From NCBI GenBank assembly GCA_963924555.1, contig OZ004581.1, positions 7,789,338-7,853,337 of the forward strand: a DNA stretch of 64,000 bases. Reading direction: 5' to 3'. Below are positions 54,729-64,000 of this stretch, piece by piece; within the stretch, counting starts at the first letter, position 1; every line of letters starts with the position of its first letter. The stretch comes from Crambe crambe. Lineage: Eukaryota > Porifera > Demospongiae > Poecilosclerida > Crambeidae. The notes beneath the pieces were generated by a model. It had not been told where the DNA came from and ran no database searches. It worked only from the letters and a program-made list of their open reading frames with translations. The translations under genes were made by a program, and so were the position numbers.

Positions 54729-54929
54729 GATCACTCCTATTTAATAGCTGCAGCAGAGCAGTGACATGTGATTTGATAAAGGATCGATACATGACATCAC
54801 CTAATTTTTGGCTCAGCCGCGCGCGCAGCTAGGCCGGCGCGTCAGACGGCGTCATAAAATTAATTTTCACCATTTTTTTCCTTTTGCCTTAGCTAGCGAC
54901 TTGACGAAGACAATAAGTTGAACAGAAAC
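54729..54929. promoter_or_regulatory. Shared head-to-head promoter of RRP7A and the CD225 gene
   Basis: Only 201 bases separate the start codons of two divergently transcribed genes. The centre is locally CpG-rich (GCCGCGCGCGCAGCTAGGCC, GGCGCGTCAGACGGCGTCA) in an otherwise AT-rich window, as is typical for bidirectional housekeeping promoters. No TATA box seen. Confidence 0.6.
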
Positions 54930-56802
54930 ATGTCTGAGAAACAGCCTCTTGTTCAGGGACAAGGTGTTCCTAATGCTCCACCTCCAGCTTATCAGCGTAA
55001 GTTAGCTGCAGCATGCAAGAGTGTTGGTAACTGAATTGAGTTGGTCGGGTGGCTTTAATGTCGGATCGCGGAAACCTCCATAAAAGCAGCAACAGAATTT
55101 AGCTAGTCAGCTGCTACATGTCACATAAGTCAACTTCTTTACCCAAGAGACAGTTGTGGGTCAAGCAACCTTCTTGTTTAGTACATGGTGTTGCCATAAA
55201 CCTGATAGAAATGTGATTAGCTAAGGGAGTTACAATGGTTTGTTTCTGATGTCTACATTTTTTTTGGATTGTGTTAGCTAGCTACTAGCTCTCGGAGGAG
55301 GAATGTAGTCGTTAAACCTTTTTTTGTCGTCAGATACTGTAAAAATGAAAGTGTATAAGGTAAAGCAGGACTGTTTCGAACGGCGGGTAATTCCGCATTG
55401 TTCAAATATTTCTGAAGCTTCTGAGTTCAATGTTGTAGGATATAATCTACTATAATAGTAGAATATACCTTTCAAATTAGACCTCATAAGCTCGAGGAGT
55501 TTTGAAAATATTTGACCCTACGGAATAGCCCCACCGTTCGGAATAGCCCCGCTTTGCCTTACTGCACATTTATAGTGTGTGTAGCTATAGGTAGTGGACC
55601 TGGAGTGTGTGTGTATTGGGACATTTAGTGTACAGTGCATACTTTGTTATTATTATGCATATTGGCAGTCCATTGTATATCCTATCTATACATAATCTTC
55701 ACCAACCAAATAATTTAGTATTAGGAAATTGTGTAGTACTTCATTGTTCAAGTATTATATGCAGTGCACATGAAAGCTATTATTATCTGCTCTAACTTTT
55801 CTCAATTCTTGACCAAGTTTCACATTTCAACCACCTTAAGAATTGAGAAAGTTGCATGTAGCATGCAGTAATGATCTGGTATCAAGTAAATGCAATGAGT
55901 TAAGCTTATAGGTTGGAAAATATTATAGCTGACCACCATGAGGTCTCTGACTAATTTCCTTTTTTAGCCCCCCAGACTCCTCCTGGCTACTCTGCCCCCT
56001 ATGCTCCACCCACACAAGCACCCTATGGGGGCGTGACCCAGCAGACAAGCAATACAACTGTGTTTGTGCAGCCAACTCAGCAGACGAGGGTTCTGGTGGA
56101 CATAAAACCTCCCAACTATGTGGTGCTCTCTGTCATCACCATGCTGTTCTTCTGTTGGATCTTCGGACTCATTGCACTCCTCGTTGGTCTCCAGGTAAGG
56201 AAAGGGGTGTGGTCTAAAACTTGTTTTTGCTTTGGAAACCCTAACACAATTCGCTGAGTTATCAATATCTTGATTATACTTCTGAAAACCACCTATTTTG
56301 TGGAACCTTGGGAAAACATCTCTTTCTTTTTTTTTCAATTCCACCCATAATTTTGAAGCAAAAGATTCATTTAGTAAGCTGTTTGGGTGCATGCATACCT
56401 CATCTGATTTCATATCCTGTTCAACCTTGTACCACTGTCCCCAACCTTCTGTACAAGAAATCTTATCTGCATTAAATTTTATCCACTTTTTGTTATCCTA
56501 GGCTGTTAGCTTTTTGTTATAATATCAAGGCTAAAGTTCTTATAATAACTTCTTAAGTGATGTTGTCGCCCTCAAAGTGCCTGATGTCTATGGCGTGATC
56601 TTGCCGGCTTGATAAAGATACACTTCCCTTATCTGGGTAGTAAAATCCCCCTGAGTGTAGTATGCTGGGATGTGGTTGGTTGGTTATCACATTTTCAATC
56701 CTAAGGGGGAAGAGAGAATAGTGAGAGTACTATATTAGTGCACAGGAGAGAGAGAGAGATTAGTGCAAAAGGGGAGAGAGTAGTGTATTAATTAGGCACA
56801 GG

Positions 56803-56850
<48 letters not shown>

Positions 56851-56930
56851 TATATTAGTGCACAGGAGAGAGAGAGAGAGAGAGAGAGAAGTGCAAAAGG
56901 GAAGAGAGTAGTGTATTAATTAGGCACAGG

Positions 56931-56978
<48 letters not shown>

Positions 56979-59174
56979 TGTGTTAGTGCAAAGGGGGAGG
57001 GAGAGAGTTATTAGTGCAAAAAGGACCAAAGAGAGAGAACTAGAGTAGTGGAAAGGGGAGAGAGATAGATGATCCTCTTTCATTTGTCAAGGTTGACTCT
57101 GCATGGCTGAGTGGAGACAGAGATGGAGCAAGGCGTCACTCTCGACAGGCTCGTTTGCTCAATATCATAGGCATGATAGCTGGAGTTTGCCTGTATGTCA
57201 CAATCGTTGTTGTTTCGGTATCTGTCAGTGTGACCACAGCACAAATAGTTTACTAAATGAACAATGCTTGGACTTTTTATCGTTATTATTAATAATGCTG
57301 TAATGTGTGCCGATCAGTGATTTTTAAACTCAGAATTTTTTAAATTGTTTTGATTAATAATTATGCCACTGAATAAAAATTCCAACTAGTTTGAGAAATC
57401 TGAGCATGTGTACATAATCTATGAATACCATTAGAGATCTAAAATAACCTACAAGTATTATTAAAGAGTCATATGATACCGGCTTGACTGTTACAGTCAT
57501 GTGACTTGCATGCTATGATGAATGATCTTGTGTACAATTATACTTAAAAGTGCAGTAGAGTCAAACCTCGGTTATCCGGGACACCTTTGTCCAAACTTTT
57601 TTTCTGGGCTGGCCAGATAAGTGAATTAGTCTGACAAGTGAAGTGCATTGAAATAATAGTGTTGTGGCTATGCTGTTGTTTAATATTATGGGCTAGTACT
57701 AAGAGCTGTTGCTAACTATGTGCCAGTGCATGCAAAGCACTCATAATTGAATGCTTGTATTTCCAAATCTGGATAAACTAGGTTCTGGATAAAGGTTACA
57801 CTATATTCTGAAAGGGCCAGATGTCCTTGTAAATGTGGCCAGCAAGGGGAATTTTTGTACTTGCAGGAACCTCATTGTTATTACAAAGGACACGCCAAAA
57901 GAATGTTGGCATTGCTCCAGCAAGTTGTAATGATTAAGCAAGTGTACATACAACTACATGCTATGAATTAATACAGTGGAACCTCCAAGGACATTCCAAA
58001 AGAGCCCAACCTCTCAATCTAGCTACCTTTGTATAATAATATGCACTCTATACAAAACAGAGGACAGCCTGGAAAGGGCTGTGCCCCATGTGTGTCCATT
58101 ATTTGGAGGTTCCACTGTATCATAGCATTCAGTGTAGGGTTCTCCCCAGGCATTCTTAAGGCCACTATGCCTTCAGTTCTTTCCCCTATGCCTTATGTCT
58201 TGCCACTATGCCTTCAGTTCTCCCCACTATGCCTTCAGTTCTTCCCCCTATGCCTTATATGCCCTCCCCTATGCTTTATGTCTTGCCACTATGCCTTCAG
58301 TTCTTCTAATATCTCCCCACTATGCCTTCAGTTCTTCCCCCTATACCTTATATCTCCCCACTATGCCTTCAGTTCTTCCCCCTATACCTTATATCTCCCC
58401 ACTATGCCTTCAGTTCTTCCCCTATGCCTTATGTCTTGCCACTATGCCTTCAGTTCTCCCCACTATGCCTTCAGTTCTTCCCCCTATGCCTTATATGCCC
58501 TCCCCTATGCTTTATGTCTTGCCACTATGCCTTCAGTTCTTCTAATATCTCCCCACTATGCCTTCAGTTCTTCCCCCTATACCTTATATCTCCCCACTAT
58601 GCCTTCAGTTCTTCCCCCTATACCTTATATCTCCCCACTATGCCTTCAGTTCTTCCCCTATGCCTTATGTCTTGCCACTATGCCTTCAGTTCTTCTAGTA
58701 TCTCCCCACTATGCCTTCAATTCTTCTCCATATGCCTTATATCTCCCCACTATGCCTTCAGTTCTTCCCCTATGCCTTATGTCTTGCCACTATGCCTTCA
58801 GTTCTTCTATATAATATCTCCCCACTATGCCTTCAGTTCTTCCCCCTATGCCTTATATCTCCCCACTATGCCTTCATATCTTCCCAATGTCTCGCCACTA
58901 TGCCTTCAGTTCTTCATGATGATCATGATCTTGCCCCTATGCCTTCAATAAATCCTGGGGAGAACCATGATTCAGGGTGCCCACTATCATGACCTTTATT
59001 GCACTCATATGTACATAGGTGGATACTCATTGGGCGAATGGTAACCGTGAAGAGGCGTGGCGTCTGTCCCGACAGGCTCGAATGTGGAACTTGATTGCAA
59101 TCATTGGAGGGGTGTGTATCGTCATCATCATTATAGTCAGTGTTAGTGTCAGTGTCAGTGTCAATTCTTATTGA
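54930..59174 (+). CDS. CD225/dispanin-family membrane protein with two alternative last exons
   Basis: Exons 54930-54996 and 55968-56194 encode a proline/glutamine-rich cytoplasmic N-terminus (PPPAYQ, TPPGYSAPYAPPTQAPYGG) and the first half of a CD225 domain: PPNYVVLSVITMLFFCWIFG, then LIALLVGLQ. Two phase-0 terminal exons can complete it. 57092-57256 reads VDSAWLSGDRDGARRHSRQA, gives 152 residues and ends QIVY. 59019-59174 reads VDTHWANGNREEAWRLSRQA, gives 149 residues and ends VNSY. Both supply the conserved basic loop and a second hydrophobic segment, so they are mutually exclusive alternatives. The family includes IFITM and PRRT2-type dispanins that act at membranes and on vesicle fusion; the role here is unknown. 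The acceptor of the first alternative (TTTGTCAAG) is weaker than that of the second. Confidence 0.8.
56744..57075 (+). repeat. GA-rich microsatellite/minisatellite
   Basis: (GA)n runs alternate with GTACTATATTAGTGCACAGG and GTAGTGTATTAATTAGGCAC phrases, each occurring about twice, giving a compound repeat just upstream of the first alternative last exon of the CD225 gene. Confidence 0.88.
57553..57803. mobile_element. pogo/Tigger-like terminal repeats, non-autonomous
   Basis: The left end CAGTAGAGTCAAACCTCGGT, continuing TTATCCGGGACACC, is the typical end of pogo-type (Tc1/mariner superfamily) elements. The right end GGATAAAGGTTACACTA is a degraded inverse. The 250-base interior has no coding capacity. 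Intron of the CD225 gene. Confidence 0.6.
57974..58119. mobile_element. CAGTGGAACCTC-family MITE
   Basis: It begins CAGTGGAACCTCCAAGGACA and ends TTTGGAGGTTCCACTGTA; well-preserved inverted ends. Intron of the CD225 gene, directly before the minisatellite. Confidence 0.82.
58145..58945 (+). repeat. ~800-base minisatellite with higher-order structure
   Basis: About 20 tandem units of roughly 20-40 bases share CCACTATGCCTTCAGTTCT, alternating with CCCCTATGCCTTATATCTC variants. A larger block around TATGCCCTCCCCTATGCTTT recurs about 240 bases apart (near 58258 and 58498). It is wholly intronic. Because the units keep frame it yields long open frames of repeated MPSVL/PYALYL-type peptide, which are not a gene. 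Confidence 0.93.
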
Positions 59175-60590
59175 AACACATATAACTGACAGACAAGCTG
59201 AACAAAAATCATTACTGTGTGTATTTTGTATGATACCCCATGGACCTAACTTTATTGATTTTGCTATTATGTAAGAAACTGAAGATTAAGTATTTATTCT
59301 GTACTGCTGTTGTGAAAAATAACTGGAATTGGGTATGTATAATGATGCTGAATCATTATCACCTCACACAGTGATCTGGTTACCCTTTACCTTGGCTTAC
59401 AGCTCCTCTCATGCAATGAACAGTTGAACCTCCAATAAAAGGACACTCTAAAAGAAAAATCTATACGAGATAACCTCCAAACCTCTGGGTCCCAAATGTG
59501 CCTCAATATGTATAGATCATTTTTTTGGACATGCGCAGTGGATCATGGAATTAAGCCTCGGGAGTTGGTAAAGGGTGAAAGTTGGTAAAGGGTCGGACTT
59601 GCGACTAAGCTTAAGGGGCATGGCTCATGTTGACCACTATAGGCGCAAGGGACTTGAACTCACATTGCAAAGATGCGTTCTCGTCAGGCAGGAGCTCCTC
59701 GTAAGTAGCTAGTACAGCAGCACTGCAGGTTTATATATTTTCTGGCTGGATTCAGGGCCGGAGCCACAAAAAAATGAGTGGCCAGGTTAATATATAAGCA
59801 GGGTTTCATTTAGGAATTCACCTTGAGGGGGAAGCTTACTGATCACGTGGCCATAGGCCACAGTGAGGGCTAGGGGGAGGGTGCGGGTGCCCCCTCCTGC
59901 ACGAATCTCAAAATGCTTACTACTCTGAAGTATCCCAAATTCAGTGTTCTATCTAGAAATTATTTGTTCTGAGTCCATTTTCATCAAGAGGCAAGCTACG
60001 CAGTTGAATAACTACAAGCTGCATGTCATTATAACACGTCCTTTGTCCTTGTAATTTCAATTTGCATGCATAAATGTGATCACTGGTAGCTAGCTAGGCA
60101 TGCAGTGTCACGTGTGTCAGGGCTGGATCCAGAATGTTTAGATAAGAGGGGTTGCAGGACTAGGAGCACAAACACTGGACCATAAGGAAAGATGCAAGAA
60201 GGAACATATTTATTTGGAGGACCTATGTTGGCTTCACTGGTACTGTTCATGCACTCTCATACTCAAGATGCAGCCTACCCTCCTGCACATCAGCAACTGC
60301 CTTACCCTGCCCATGACTTCGCATACCACATTCATAACTAAAAAGAGGGCCTGGGGGGACAAGGCTAGATTATATTATATTTACAATTTCAATGAGTCAT
60401 GCATGACCAGTCCTGAGAGTCAGCTTGCTCGCTGCAATTAACAGTGAAATGACTTCATATCACTCACTACTTATCTTTGACTACAAAGGTATCATTATCA
60501 TCAAGTCTTTATCACTACATACAGTTAGGATTATAATAGGGGGGTGGATGAATTGGGGATTTATTTTTTTGGCAGCTTGAAAGTTATTGT
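59175..60590. other. Convergent spacer between CD225 and Death/phosphorylase genes
   Basis: No supported coding exon. A truncated CAGTGGAACCTC-family element lies at about 59420-59510. A possible isolated short exon (ATGCGTTCTCGTCAG... with donor, about 59672) has no partner downstream. The rest is unclassified. Confidence 0.4.
59420..59510. mobile_element. Truncated CAGTGGAACCTC-family MITE
   Basis: CAGTTGAACCTCCAATAAAA at the left, then GACACTCTAAAAGA, AACCTCCAAACC and GGGTCCCAAATGTGCCTCA; the inverted right end is missing. Confidence 0.65.
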
Positions 60591-63500
60591 CTACTCTGAA
60601 GTTGTCATGGTAGTAAAACTCTTAGGAGTGAGATCGCTGAAACTGGAAGCACTGAGTGGAGAGTCCCCTTCACTGTGGAGACGTCCATGACTCTCTGGAT
60701 TGATGTTCTTTATCAGCAAGGAGGTGTGTTCTAGACTCGCACTAGAGTCAATACTTTCACCTGAAGAGAGATTGAATAATAATGCCACTTTCTTTTGGTG
60801 TACAGTGTTCCCAAAAACTAACCACTGATAACACAACACAGCACTCCACACTAAGTATTATGAACCAGGAAACCAAGTACATTAGTGGAAGCTCAATAAA
60901 GGACACTGTGCAAGAGGCGACCTATACTCTCTATACAAATAATAGTAATAATAACAAAGGACAACCTTTCTACAAAGGATAAAAGGTTTGGTCCCAAGTG
61001 TGTCCATTATTCGGAAGTTCCATTGTATGCAATCATAACCACAATTAATGCAACTGGTGCTCTCATACACACTAACTTTTAATTAGCTTACCAGTAACTG
61101 TTGTTTCCAGTGTTTCCCCTGAGTCTGCTACAACACACGATCCTGAATTAATTGAGAAATTTCAGTAAAAAAGAAGGAATGTCTTCATTCTTTGGACTAT
61201 AATTATGGGGGGGGGGGGGGGGGAGTGGGGTGGAGTGGGGTGGAGTGGGGACACTGAATGCACATTGCTATCATTTGAACTTGAAATCAATTTTGCTGCT
61301 TCAACCTGTCGGTCATTTCCCTATAACCCTATAAATAAAAGCTACTATGATTGTTATTTAATCACGATGCCATGCTCTGAAACAAGAACATCCTTTAATT
61401 AATTATTTTGCTTCCCTATGTATGCACTGGGAATTTTAACTTAAAGTGTGAAGCTTAAGTGAGTCCTAAGAAGTGCACACCTGATTTGGAAAAGTTAGCT
61501 CCTTTCTCTTTGACCATATGCTGCATAAAGTCGAATGCAGCCATGGCTGACGTGAATTGCCAATTCTTGGCTTTATTTTCATCTCCATAATCAGCAACCC
61601 CTTTAATTGTGATTACTTCTTTAACTTCTCCTTCGTTTTTTAACTCTAAGAGCTTGTAACCTTCCATTTCTCCTCCAATCGCTTCCGGTTCGGCTTCTTT
61701 AAACTGGTCTCGTTTATCTTGACTACTAAAAAGAATGGATGCAGAAATGAACAAACCACAATGTGCTCTCGAAGCTCGATTGCTACTGGATACTTTGAAT
61801 TTATTCCAATAAGATATCCTTTTACAAAAGATACTATTCAGAGCATCACCTGTCACAGAACGAATACCCTGAGGTATTACTTTATCACCAGCATATTTGA
61901 TAGTTTCAAATGAAGATATTCGATTAGAAATCAGAACATCACCAAACTTATGCTTTTTATAATCGAAAGCAAAACATACACCAACACTAGTTATATATTC
62001 TGCATTTAAACCGAGCTTTTTAATTGCATTTTTCATATCTTTACCACATTGGGATCCTGGATCAGTTTGAATCAAAGCTACTTTAATCCCAGCAAACATT
62101 CCAAGTATGTGACCGTGATAATGTACGCCATTTCCATCTGTTTGATTTGGTGCAGTGATATAGGTAGTTGCTGCCTTGAATTCATATTCATTCACGACAT
62201 GGATAATCCAGTTAATTTCTTTAAGAAATGGCATAAATTTCAGCTCCTCATTTTCTGATAGACAAATCGGTTTATGTTTAGATGATAGCTCTTCCTGTTT
62301 TTCTTCAGTATAAAAGGGTTCTTCTGCAATAATCAAAGTCATTTCAATACTGTTATGTGGTCAGAGACTCAGTTATAATAGATTAATAACTGCAGTGAAG
62401 CCTTAAGGGACACCAATGGGACCAGCTATTTACTTCCTTTGTGTAGAAAGGTTGTCCTCTATATAATAACCTCCAAAAAGGCTATAGGTCCCAAGTATTA
62501 TGTCCATTATTCCAACTGTATGGCTTAACTCCTATGATTAATGCATTATAATATAATATCATAATATACCTTTGCTTGATGTGTGATCAGATTCAGGAGA
62601 TGCAATTTGAGAGCAGAGTCTTTTGTCAGCTATGAATATCCAATAAGATACTCTTAACATGTAAATCTTAATTATATGTAGCTACTGCACGCTAAATTGT
62701 CCCAATACGTACCAAAAACAAAAACAGTGTGTGTATTGGGACAAAATGGTGTGCAGTAAACACTTTAGTTTTGCAGTGTATTATATTAATACGCTTGTAC
62801 GTACATACGTGTGTCTGTCACGATTCAAAGGTCAATTGGTAACGCGCATGTGTGTCACTTGTGGCAACGTGCAAATTCAAAGCAAGGAAGGACGAATCGA
62901 GCCGTGGAGCAGCTCGATACGCTCAAGTTTCTAGCTATGGACTTGACTCAACTACAAATCTTGACGCTCTAAGAGTCCAACGTTACAAAGAGGTGAGGGA
63001 AGAAAGAAAGGAAAAGAAAAAAAAAAACGGTTCAAAGGTCAATAGCTACTGTGACTGCAGCAAGCCTAGCCAGGCTGGCGAAGATAGAAACAAGCAAGGG
63101 GCTGGAAGCTGCGAGTAATCCTAGCCAGTGAAGAATGCAGGATTGCACTAAGCCTAGATAGCAAGCAAGATGTCATAGGAAAAGCATCACTGAAGGAAGA
63201 AGAGCACAGCATTGGCTTATCTAGAAGAAACCAGCCCCAATATCAAATGCAAAATAAGATTGCCACAGATTTTCTGTGGGTGCAGGCTAGTATATAATGT
63301 TATGGAGAGCTAAAATTATGATGAAGTGGCATGCATCTATATAAATTCCTAGCTACTTGTAATCTTTCTTGCCAATGCTTCGTTACTACCACCCATAGGG
63401 TGAGCTACAGCATCACTCAAACTCTGGATGGATGGTTTTGCAATCATATTATCGTCTTTATCAAAATTAAGCCTTTCCATAGTCTAGAGTATGGGGAGAA

Positions 63501-64000
63501 AATATAATTATTATAATTATAATGTAGCATAGAATGCTTATTTTTGTTTCCATTAAACAATGAACACAACATGTTAATAAATAAAATTTAATAAGGATAA
63601 TAATAGCATTCAACAGCTTGACATCTCTTATCGATTTTGCAAGTTGGTTCAGTGCAATGTCTTTCAGTATTACAGAAACCAGAGTCTCCCAGTTATCTCA
63701 TAACCTATAGCCCTACAGATTATATTATAACCTGGAGATTTCCATTCAAATTACACATCAATTTGAGAGATTAAGTGCATGAGGTGTGGAAATTGCTAAT
63801 ATTTTTGAGCTCTCAAAAGTGGCCACTTTCAAGACAAGATCTGTCATAATTATTGGCCACAAAATAATTATCCCGCTCAAAAAATAATTACCAGTCATTA
63901 TACGTACCTCAATTAATTTCTTAATTTTATCTTCCATCATTGTCAAGTCCTGGTCATCATCAATGATTTCCAGCTCACTCACTGGCACTCCCAGAAATGC
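60591..64000 (-). CDS. Death-domain plus nucleoside-phosphorylase-like protein (5' end outside window)
   Basis: Minus-strand exons: 64000-63908 (partial), 63483-63357, 62629-62570, 62323-61481, 61142-61092, 60760-60591. They join without a frame break to at least 447 residues. The N-terminal part (LGVPVSELEIIDDDQ, then KPSIQSLSDAVAHP and EALARKI) has the shape of the second half of a Death domain. The large exon resembles the PNP/MTA-SAH nucleosidase fold: SVGVCFAFDYKKHKFGDVLI, EPEAIGGEMEGYKLLEL (ribose-binding Glu) and IKGVADYGDENKAKNWQ (putative catalytic Asp), so it could cleave or phosphorolyse nucleosides. A Ser/Thr-rich tail follows. The donor at 63357 (A|GTAGCT) is weak; without it that exon reads to a stop at 63349. 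The large exon also has an internal ATG at 62342 that could start a phosphorylase-only product. An immune or cell-death role is inferred from the domain pairing. Confidence 0.62.
60889..61028. mobile_element. CAGTGGAACCTC-family MITE in Death/phosphorylase intron
   Basis: AGCTCAATAAAGGACACTGT at the left and TTCGGAAGTTCCATTGTA at the right, with family interior GGTCCCAAGTGTGTCCATTA. Confidence 0.75.
61206..61252 (+). repeat. Poly-G and GGAGTGGGGT tract
   Basis: A G run of about 17 bases is followed by three GTGGGGTGGA-type units, in an intron of the Death/phosphorylase gene. Confidence 0.9.
62394..62521. mobile_element. CAGTGGAACCTC-family MITE in Death/phosphorylase intron
   Basis: CAGTGAAGCCTTAAGGGACA at the left; AATAACCTCCAAAAAGG, then CCATTATTCCAACTGTA at the right. 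A diverged copy. Confidence 0.7.

Noticed and set aside
55964..56413. 149-residue minus-strand open frame
   Set aside because: Antisense to the CD225 exon with no independent support.
58029..58951. Long open frames of 116-261 residues made of MPSVL/PYALYL-type repeats
   Set aside because: They arise because the minisatellite unit keeps all frames open; several frames overlap, there is no domain content, and the region is intronic in the CD225 gene.
59672..59701. Possible first exon starting ATGCGTTCTCGTCAG with a GTAAGT donor
   Set aside because: No in-phase continuation found on the plus strand before the window end, and the downstream region is occupied by a minus-strand gene.
62852..63118. 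Basic 88-residue plus-strand frame with KEKKKK
   Set aside because: Low complexity at its end, no recognisable domain, and it lies within an intron of the opposite-strand Death/phosphorylase gene.
1..64000. tRNA, rRNA, CRISPR array, bacterial operon signals
   Set aside because: None seen; spliced genes with metazoan domains exclude a prokaryotic reading of the window.

Overview
The window looks like nuclear DNA from a metazoan, most likely an early-branching one such as a demosponge. This is inference. It rests on AT-rich sequence, many short GT-AG introns, complement-control (sushi/CCP), Ig-like and ITIH-type extracellular domains, a Death-domain/nucleoside-phosphorylase fusion, knottin-like secreted peptides of a kind reported from sponges, and dense small inverted-repeat elements. 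No bacterial-type operons, rRNA, tRNA or CRISPR were seen.

1-34 kb, plus strand: five tandem paralogous genes, here called A to E (624-11620, 13116-17100, 17691-21362, 22120-31872, 32697-34178). Each was assembled exon by exon. Every one gives an open frame, and every splice junction is phase 1. Shared plan: signal peptide, a ~150-residue cysteine-containing N-terminal domain I do not recognise, a 47-residue furin-like/EGFR-like cysteine unit, then sushi domains. The ends differ. A carries three Ig-like domains, seven sushi and a GPI-like tail. B has three sushi, C six and E one, each with a transmembrane helix and short tail. D has eleven sushi and ends in an ITIH heavy-chain C-terminal domain that keeps the Asp-Pro used in vertebrates for covalent glycosaminoglycan attachment. 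This cluster is the most unusual content: a receptor, GPI-anchored and secreted set made by exon shuffling, with signs of gene conversion and pseudo-exon relics.

35.5-37 kb, minus strand: the first three coding exons of DNA topoisomerase II with its upstream region; the rest of the gene is absent.

37-50 kb: five small secreted cysteine-rich genes with knottin-like spacing (37157-37420 and 38686-38886 on minus; 39485-39730, 47835-48179 and 49882-50085 on plus) surround a complete ten-exon D-3-phosphoglycerate dehydrogenase gene (39971-46851, plus).

51-64 kb: a secreted YHYH-domain protein (51461-52716, plus); RRP7A, a ribosome-biogenesis factor (53635-54728, minus), head to head with a CD225/dispanin membrane protein that has two alternative last exons (54930-59174, plus); and a Death-domain plus nucleoside-phosphorylase-like gene entering from the right edge (60591-64000, minus).

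Spacers and introns are full of short inverted-repeat elements. One family with CAGTGGAACCTC-type ends occurs about ten times between 31 and 63 kb. There are also GA/CT microsatellites, a minisatellite and several tandem repeats. All exon boundaries were read by eye from splice sites and phase; no transcript data were used.
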